From the NCBI RefSeq assembly GCF_006088715.1, contig NZ_CP030771.1:4092001-4156000 (forward strand): a stretch of 64,000 bases of DNA, in the 5' to 3' direction. This document shows positions 55,970 through 64,000 of the stretch, piece by piece (the first letter of the stretch is position 1; the number at the start of each line of letters is the position of its first letter). The notes below the pieces were generated by a model. That model was not told where the DNA came from. It was given only the letters and a program-made list of their open reading frames with translations, and ran no database searches. Source of the DNA: Streptomyces sp. YIM 121038. GTDB taxonomy: Bacteria > Actinomycetota > Actinomycetes > Streptomycetales > Streptomycetaceae. The position numbers and the translations under genes were made by a program.

Positions 55970-56485
55970 ATGCCCCACCTCCCCCCAGACTCGTCCCCCC
56001 ACCCTCCGTACGGTGCCCCCGACCCACAGGACCCGTACGCCGCCTCGTACGACCCCACCAGCCCACAGACCCCGTACACCCCCACCGCCTCACCGCCCCC
56101 ACAGCCCCCGTCGCACCTCACCTACCCCTGGCAGCCCCCCGCCCCCGCCCCGCAGCCCGCGACCCCGTGTCCGCGCCGGGGCCCCGCCCCCGGGCACCGC
56201 GGCGACCTGCGCCAGCTGCGCGGCGCCTACCGGCGGCAGCGCCGCGTCGCCACCCTCACCGCCCTCGGCTGCTTCACGCTCTTCCTCCTCCTGTCCGCCT
56301 TCGCCCCCGCCCTCATGACCGGCCCGGTCACCGGCGGCCTCACCACCGGGCTCCTCGCCGGGCTCCTCCAGCTGCCCGTGATGTGCCTGGCCACCGTGGT
56401 GTACGAGATCACCGCCCGGCGCCGCCTGGACCGGCTCGCCGCCCGGCTGCGCACCCACCTCGAACGGGAGGCGAGCCGTGCCTGA
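55970..56485 (+). CDS. DUF485 membrane protein
   Basis: 171 residues. Residues 1-70 are a low-complexity Pro/Thr/Tyr tail (SPPPQPPSHLTYPWQPP). DUF485 follows (about 78-171): LRGAYRRQRRVATLTALGCF, two membrane helices, and YEITARRRLDRLAARLR. The protein pairs with the next symporter, whose start overlaps by 8 bp, as yjcH with actP. GGAGACAAGGAGACCGGG precedes the ATG. Confidence 0.88.
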   Translation: MPHLPPDSSPHPPYGAPDPQDPYAASYDPTSPQTPYTPTASPPPQPPSHLTYPWQPPAPAPQPATPCPRRGPAPGHRGDLRQLRGAYRRQRRVATLTALGCFTLFLLLSAFAPALMTGPVTGGLTTGLLAGLLQLPVMCLATVVYEITARRRLDRLAARLRTHLEREASRA

Positions 56486-58109
56486 CACCACCCAGGGCAC
56501 CTCCCTCGTCGCCTTCACCGCCGTCGTCACGCTCACGCTGCTGCTGTGCGTGATGACCGGCCCCGACCGCGACGACCTCGGCGAGTTCTACACCGGCTAC
56601 GGCCGCCTCACCCCGCTGCGCAACGGCCTCGCCATCGCGGGCGACTACATCTCCGCCGCCACCGTCCTCGGCACCACCGGCATCATCGCGCTCCTCGGCC
56701 ACGACGGCGTCGTCCTCGCCCTGAGCACCGCGCTCTCCCTGATGCTGCTGATGTTCCTGCTCGCCGAACCCCTGCGGAACGCCGGACGGTTCACCATGGG
56801 CGACGTCCTCGCCCGCCGCCAGCCCGGCCGCCTCGTCCGGGTCACCGCGAGCGCCGCGACCCTCGCCGCGCTGCTCCCCCTCATGCTGGTCCAGCTCGCG
56901 GGCGCGGGCGACCTGCTCGCCTTCATCCTCGGCTTCACCGGCCCCGGCCTGAAGACCGGCTGCGTGATCACGCTCGGCGCCCTCATGATCAGCTACGCGG
57001 CGATCGGCGGCATGAAGGGCACCGCCCTCATCCAGATCCTCAAGGTCGTCATCCTGCTCGGCTCCGGCGTCGCCGTCGCCGCCCTCATCCTGCGCCGCTA
57101 CGACTGGGACCCCGGCGCCCTGCTCGCCGCCGCCCGCGCCGGCAGCGGCCTCGGCCCGGCCTTCCTGGAGTCGGGACTGCAGTTCGAGGACAGCCCCGCG
57201 CCCCGCCTCGACATGATCAGCTCGGAGCTCACCGTGGTCCTCGGCGGCGCCTGCCTGCCGCACGTCACCATGCGCATGTACACCGCGCGCACCGCGCCCG
57301 AGATACGGCGCTCGCTGTCCTGGGCCGTGGCGTGCGTGGCCCTCTTCGTCCTCGTCATCACCGTCATCGGCTTCGGCGCCACGGCCATGCTCGGCCGCGC
57401 GGCGATCGCCGGGCACGACCCGCAGGGCAACACGGCCTATCTGCTCGGCTCCCGCGCGGTGCTCGGCGCGGACACCTCCACCGCCGAGACGCTCCTCTTC
57501 ACGACCGTCACCACCGCGATCTTCCTGACGCTGCTCGCGTCCGTGGCCGGAATGATCCTCGCCTGCGCCAACTCCCTCGCCCACGACGTCTTCGCCGCCT
57601 GCCGCCCCGACCTCTCCCCGCGCCACGAGCTGGCGCTCGCCCGGGGCTGCGCGCTCGCCGTGGGCGCGGGCGCCATCAGCCTCGCGGTCCTCGTCCGGGA
57701 CCGCAGCCTCCAGCCGCTGGTCACCCTGTCGTTCTGCCTCGGCGCGTCCGCGCTCGCACCCGCGCTCGGCTACGCCCTGTTCTGGCGGCGCTTCACCCGG
57801 GCCGGACTCCTGTCGACCCTCATCGGCGGCACGGTCGGCTGCATCGTGCTCATGACCGGTACGAACCTGGTGTCCGGCTCACCCGGCGCGGCGTTCCCCG
57901 AGCACGACTTCGCCTGGTTCCCCTTCACCACGACGGGCGTCGTCTCGATCCCGCTGGGCTTCCTGCTCGGCTGGCTCGGTACGGTCCTCAGCCGCCGCCC
58001 CACCCGGCGCGCGGCGCGGGCACGCTACGAGGCCGTCGAAGCCCACCTCCTGGCCGGGCCCCGCCCTCAGGAGGCGTCCCCCGGGCTCTGGCCGGGGACG
58101 TCGCCGTAG
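56478..58109 (+). CDS. Sodium/solute symporter (SSS), ActP-like carboxylate transporter
   Basis: 543 residues, about thirteen membrane segments. SSS features: TGYGRLTPLRNGLAIAGDYISAAT near the start (substrate and Na+ site), GKL-like loop KGTALIQILKVVILLG, and FTTVTTAIFLTLLASVAGMILACANS. The operon with DUF485 supports acetate or another short carboxylate. GTG 56478 overlaps the DUF485 gene. The last 43 bases overlap the convergent coiled-coil gene tail to tail. Confidence 0.9.
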   Translation: MPDTTQGTSLVAFTAVVTLTLLLCVMTGPDRDDLGEFYTGYGRLTPLRNGLAIAGDYISAATVLGTTGIIALLGHDGVVLALSTALSLMLLMFLLAEPLRNAGRFTMGDVLARRQPGRLVRVTASAATLAALLPLMLVQLAGAGDLLAFILGFTGPGLKTGCVITLGALMISYAAIGGMKGTALIQILKVVILLGSGVAVAALILRRYDWDPGALLAAARAGSGLGPAFLESGLQFEDSPAPRLDMISSELTVVLGGACLPHVTMRMYTARTAPEIRRSLSWAVACVALFVLVITVIGFGATAMLGRAAIAGHDPQGNTAYLLGSRAVLGADTSTAETLLFTTVTTAIFLTLLASVAGMILACANSLAHDVFAACRPDLSPRHELALARGCALAVGAGAISLAVLVRDRSLQPLVTLSFCLGASALAPALGYALFWRRFTRAGLLSTLIGGTVGCIVLMTGTNLVSGSPGAAFPEHDFAWFPFTTTGVVSIPLGFLLGWLGTVLSRRPTRRAARARYEAVEAHLLAGPRPQEASPGLWPGTSP

Positions 58110-58984
58110 CCCCGGCCGGTCAGCGAGGCCAGGCTGTTGCGGACGTGGTCCATGTGCGCCCGCACCTCGTCCCGGCGCTCGCCGTGCTCGCGCAGCAGCC
58201 GCTCCGTCTCCCGCCCGACCCGCTCCTCCCGCACCCGGGCCCCCGCGATCAGCTCGGCGGCGCGCGCGGCCGCGTCCTCCTCGCGGTGCCGGGCGGCCTC
58301 CTCCGCCTCGGCGCAGGCCCGCCGCGCCTCGGTGAGACGCGCCTCGGCCGCGGCGACCAGGGCCGCCTCGCGGGCGTCGGCGACGGCCTCCCGCTCGGCG
58401 ATCTCCCGCTCCGTGGCCTCCCAGCGCTCGGCGTGCTCCTTCTCCTGCTCCGCCAGGAGCCCGCTCGTGCGCCGGCGCATCTCCCGCAGCGCGGCGAGCG
58501 CCTCCCCGCGCCACTCCTTCGCGTCGCGGCGCGCCGCGGCCCGCAGCTCGTCCTCGGCGGCCCGCGCGGCGAGCAGCCGCTGCCTGGCCCGCTCCTCGGC
58601 CTCGCCCCGCACCGAATCGGCGTACGCCCGCGCGGCCCCGCGCAGCTCGGTGACGGCGGCCGCGACGGCCTGCCCGAGCTCGTAGGTGTCCGCCGCCGCG
58701 GCGTCCCGCACGGCCGCGGCCTCCTCCTCGCTCAGCGCGAGCAGGTACTGGGCGCGCCGGCCGAGTTCGTCGTACGTCTGCGGGGCGAGGCGCGCGACGG
58801 CCTCGCGCAGCCGCGCCGCCTCCTCGCCCATGTCCCGGGCGAGGACGGTGAGGCGGGCGGCCCGCTCCCACGCGGCGTCCCGGTCCCGGGACAGCGCGTC
58901 GGCGTACGCGTCCACCTGCTCGGGACGGTAGCCGCGGCCGCGGCCGGTGACGAAGCCATGAGGTGACGCACCGCTGCCGCTCAT
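58067..58984 (-). CDS. Long coiled-coil protein with DivIVA-like N-terminus
   Basis: 305 residues from ATG 58984 (GGGGAACCAGG upstream). Residues 15-60 (VTGRGRGYRPEQVDAYADAL) resemble the N-terminal crossed helix of DivIVA/Wag31-like proteins. The rest is continuous coiled-coil rich in Ala, Glu and Arg (EEERARQRLLAARAAEDELR) as in 'cellulose-binding protein' annotations of Streptomyces. Likely a cytoskeletal or polar scaffold. It may be controlled from an inverted repeat cttgatggatcaag (59075-59088). Confidence 0.8.
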   Translation of the reverse strand: MSGSGASPHGFVTGRGRGYRPEQVDAYADALSRDRDAAWERAARLTVLARDMGEEAARLREAVARLAPQTYDELGRRAQYLLALSEEEAAAVRDAAAADTYELGQAVAAAVTELRGAARAYADSVRGEAEERARQRLLAARAAEDELRAAARRDAKEWRGEALAALREMRRRTSGLLAEQEKEHAERWEATEREIAEREAVADAREAALVAAAEARLTEARRACAEAEEAARHREEDAAARAAELIAGARVREERVGRETERLLREHGERRDEVRAHMDHVRNSLASLTGRGYGDVPGQSPGDAS

Positions 58985-59074
58985 CCTGGTTCCCCTCTTT
59001 CGCCCACACGGACTCTCACCGTCGCGCTGACTCTCTCCGCCGCGCCACCCGCGTACAACGCGATTGGCGCACAT

Positions 59075-59088
59075 CTTGATGGATCAAG
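59075..59088. promoter_or_regulatory. Possible operator dyad upstream of the coiled-coil gene
   Basis: cttgat gg atcaag is a 6-bp inverted repeat with a 2-base centre, about 90 bp upstream of ATG 58984 on the minus strand. No matching -35/-10 was found. Low-strength evidence. Confidence 0.3.
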
Positions 59089-59223
59089 CGGAAGTGGTCA
59101 TAACACGACACTCCGTCAGCGCCACCCGGTCAAGGATGCGCCAATTGGGACCAGAAGTCGGAATCGGGGTGCCGTTCCGCCGTACGTCGAAGAGCCGTTC
59201 GGCCGCCGACCGGGGGCGCAGCG

Positions 59224-59262
59224 CCGGGGCGCCCGACCCGTCGTACAGGTCGAGCGCCCCGG
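59224..59262 (-). terminator. Hairpin downstream of the SUKH-4 gene
   Basis: ccggggcgcccgac (59224-59237) and gtcgagcgccccgg (59249-59262) pair with one mismatch, 19 bp past the SUKH-4 stop on the minus strand. Confidence 0.65.
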
Positions 59263-59280
59263 TCGCACACCGCGTACGGA

Positions 59281-62319
<3,039 letters not shown>

Positions 62320-62327
62320 CTCGGAGC

Positions 62328-63317
62328 TCACTCCCCCACCGGGACGACGCGCGCGAAGCCGCCGTCCACCATCAGGTTCGCCACGGTCTCCAGCTCGGGC
62401 GGACTGCCCGCGAGCCGGGACAGGAACGCGTCGAAGTCGTCCCCGCACGGCAACAGCAGCCGCTGCACCCGCTCCGCGGGCGCCCAGGACGGATCCACGT
62501 CACGCGCGTCGTCGTACGCGCAGAACCACACCGAGCCGATCCGATCGCCCTTCACCTTCACCGCGAGCAGACCGCCCTGCACAAAACCGACCCCCAGGAA
62601 ATCCTTGGTCAGATGGTCGCGCAGACACTTGTTCACGTACACCAGGTCGTTCACGGCCGCCTCGTCACGCACCGTGAAGAACGGCTGGTCGATCAGCAGA
62701 CCCAGCTCCGCGTCCAGAGCCGTCCCCACCGGCGCACAGCCGCCCGCCGCCTTCAAGAAGGAGCGATACGCCCCCGGCAGCCGATAGCCCAGATCCTCCT
62801 CGACCCCCGCGACCTGGCCCTCCGTGACCGCCAGCGCCCCCTTCGGCAACGCCAGGTGCGCCGGACGCGTCTCCTGCAACGGACGCGTCCCCCGCTTGCC
62901 GTGGTCCACGGCCGACGTGGCGATGCCGCCGTGATGCCGCAGCAACGCCTTCACCTCGACCGGCACCAGCTCAAGACGGCGACCACCCGGCACGTGGTGC
63001 CAGGTCCAGCCGTGCGGCGTCGCCACCGCCGGAATCGTGTCCCACAGCTCATGGCCCGACGCCGCGAGCGCCGCGTTCGCCGACACGTAGTCCGTGAGCC
63101 GCAGCTCGTCCACACCGAAGCCCTCCGGCGGCTCCGCGATCTCCGCCGCCGCACGCGCGTACGGCGAGAAGACCGGATAGCCCTCACCGTCCACCCGCAC
63201 GCCCCTGGGGTGCCGCGCGGCACGGACCGGATCCGGGAAGTGCACGACCTGCCCGGCGTAGGCCGCGTTCGGCGGCGCGGCCTGCTGCCCGAGCCGACCT
63301 GGCCGACCTGTCGTCAT
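62328..63317 (-). CDS. Fusion of a WHH/HNH-type nuclease-like domain with a SUKH-1 (SMI1/KNR4) domain
   Basis: 329 residues from ATG 63317. The N-terminal domain (about 25-135) carries VDGEGYPVFSPYA, then TPHGWTWHHVPGGRRLELVP with W106-H107-H108, and KALLRHHGGIAT; this is the pattern of WHH-class Tox-HNH nucleases. The second part (about 160-310) is SUKH-1: VEEDLGYRLPGAYRSFLKAAGG, VNKCLRDHLTKDFLGVGFVQGGLLAV, VWFCAYDDARDVDPSW and DDFDAFLSRLAG. SUKH proteins usually neutralise nuclease toxins, so toxin and immunity folds are joined. The TGA overlaps the GTG of the next gene, giving an operon. Position of the SUKH next to a nuclease is known; the fusion is inferred from sequence by eye. Confidence 0.82.
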   Translation of the reverse strand: MTTGRPGRLGQQAAPPNAAYAGQVVHFPDPVRAARHPRGVRVDGEGYPVFSPYARAAAEIAEPPEGFGVDELRLTDYVSANAALAASGHELWDTIPAVATPHGWTWHHVPGGRRLELVPVEVKALLRHHGGIATSAVDHGKRGTRPLQETRPAHLALPKGALAVTEGQVAGVEEDLGYRLPGAYRSFLKAAGGCAPVGTALDAELGLLIDQPFFTVRDEAAVNDLVYVNKCLRDHLTKDFLGVGFVQGGLLAVKVKGDRIGSVWFCAYDDARDVDPSWAPAERVQRLLLPCGDDFDAFLSRLAGSPPELETVANLMVDGGFARVVPVGE

Positions 63318-63564
63318 GGCGGTTGCCCTCCTGCGGCACTGTCGAGGTTCACGAATGGCGACAGCCTATGCGGAAGGACGACACGGGTCATCGGCCCGCC
63401 GGATCCGTGACCACCCGCCACGAGCCCGTCACCCAGAGACGAAACCCCGCCGTGTCGCACCGACCCAGCTTCCGTACCACGCGCCCCATTTGGCAGTCTG
63501 TTCCCGCAACGCGGGGGCGTGGCACCAGCGGCCGACGCCGCGGGCACGGGGAGGGAAACACCAC
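63318..63564. other. Divergent intergenic region of the SUKH operon and the YwqJ-like gene
   Basis: 247 bp between minus-strand start 63317 and plus-strand start 63565. It should hold promoters for both. GGGAGGG (63551-63556) is the ribosome site of the right gene. A GC-rich stretch acgcgggggcgtggcaccag gives no clear hexamers. Confidence 0.4.
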
Positions 63565-64000
63565 ATGCACACGGCACAAACCAGCATGTCACGGACCACC
63601 GATACATCCACCGAAAGCGCCGGAACCGTTCACTCCACGACCACAGCCACCACCGCGCGCACCCCGGGGACCCCAGGCACCCCCGGCGGCGACCCCCGCG
63701 TCGGCTGGAGCAGCGTCCCCGCCGACGCACCCATCCTGCTCCACCGCCGCGACGGCATCCTGCCCACCGTCGCCGCCGCGCTCTCCGTCCGCGGCACCAC
63801 CCTCACCAGCACCCCCAAACGCGGCGAAGAACCACCCGACCTCCACCCCCTCGTCCAGGACTTCCTCGACGCCCTCCCCAGCGCCCAACGCGAACGCTTC
63901 ACCGGACGCTGCGCCGAAGCCCTGCTCGTCTCCCGGCACCTCACCACCGCCGACGCCGGCCGCTCCAAACGCGCCCGCCGCAAACCCATGACCAACGGCG
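63565..64000 (+). CDS. YwqJ-like deaminase family protein, N-terminal part (3' end outside window)
   Basis: 145 codons visible from ATG 63565, open to the right edge. Residues 1-42 are a Ser/Thr-rich unstructured start (TSTESAGTVHSTTTATTART). Then comes VGWSSVPADAPILLHRRDGI, LPTVAAALSVRG, LHPLVQDFLDALPSAQRERF and GRCAEALLVSRHLTTADAGR with C116-x-E118. GRCAEAL is the first zinc motif (C/H-x-E) of YwqJ-type putative deaminases; a PCxxC motif should follow outside the window. It is divergent from the SUKH operon and probably functionally linked. Confidence 0.75.
   Translation, partial: MHTAQTSMSRTTDTSTESAGTVHSTTTATTARTPGTPGTPGGDPRVGWSSVPADAPILLHRRDGILPTVAAALSVRGTTLTSTPKRGEEPPDLHPLVQDFLDALPSAQRERFTGRCAEALLVSRHLTTADAGRSKRARRKPMTNG

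Overview
The window is chromosomal DNA of a high-GC actinomycete, almost certainly a Streptomyces. Third codon positions are nearly always G or C, GTG and TTG starts are frequent, and the gene order recalls the conserved core of S. coelicolor around SCO3068-SCO3120. That comparison is from memory and no alignment was run. I found about 50 protein genes, one tRNA gene, one riboswitch, several hairpin terminators and at least three families of dispersed or tandem repeats. Reading by eye, I saw no TTA codon in any called gene.

Layout. 1-9.1 kb: the end of a SigB/SigF-type sigma gene, an APC permease, a DAP-decarboxylase-like enzyme, then the histidine-utilisation operon hutU, an M20 amidohydrolase, hutF and hutI. 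9-18.2 kb: an RpiR regulator divergent from an NCS1 permease, cystathionine beta-synthase, an SGNH hydrolase, a thiolase and small hypothetical genes. 18.3-21.4 kb: a Bax-inhibitor-like membrane protein, pobA, and directly upstream of pobA a leucine tRNA with anticodon TAA. That tRNA is bldA, the developmental tRNA of Streptomyces. 21.4-28.3 kb: an ABC exporter module (ATPase plus FtsX-type permease), a cyclopropane-fatty-acid-synthase-like methyltransferase and a type II NADH dehydrogenase with Rex-like operators. 28.3-31.8 kb: the growth cluster eno, divIC/ftsB, a DUF501 gene and ppx, all on the minus strand. 32-34.3 kb: two adjacent resuscitation-promoting-factor-like genes, the first (rpfA) behind a c-di-AMP (ydaO-type) riboswitch. 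34.4-45.7 kb: a P450, MazG, a SurA_N lipoprotein, a Ser/Thr kinase with its membrane partner, an HTH-DNA methylase fusion, a lipoprotein, an acetyltransferase, a secreted HNH nuclease and a SnoaL-like protein. 45.8-53.6 kb: mfd, a secreted phospholipase A2 gene of lower GC, and a second ABC/FtsX module paralogous to the first. 54-59 kb: an MFS exporter, a DUF485-SSS symporter pair and a coiled-coil protein.

59.3-64 kb is the most unusual region. Two overlapping minus-strand genes and one divergent plus-strand gene carry domains of bacterial polymorphic-toxin systems. One protein joins a WHH/HNH-type nuclease-like domain to a SUKH (SMI1/KNR4) immunity domain. The next joins a YrhB/Imm35-like domain, a very long Pro/Gly repeat region, a deaminase-like domain and a SUKH-4 domain. 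The divergent gene, cut by the window edge, starts like a YwqJ-type deaminase. Toxin-like and immunity-like domains within single polypeptides, without an obvious secretion signal, suggest an intracellular or poorly described function.

Two repeat families stand out. One is a hairpin element of about 50 bp present at least five times; at two sites it is translated into the end of a protein. The other is a pair of 170-220 bp palindromes with nearly identical 34-bp arms, 28 kb apart.
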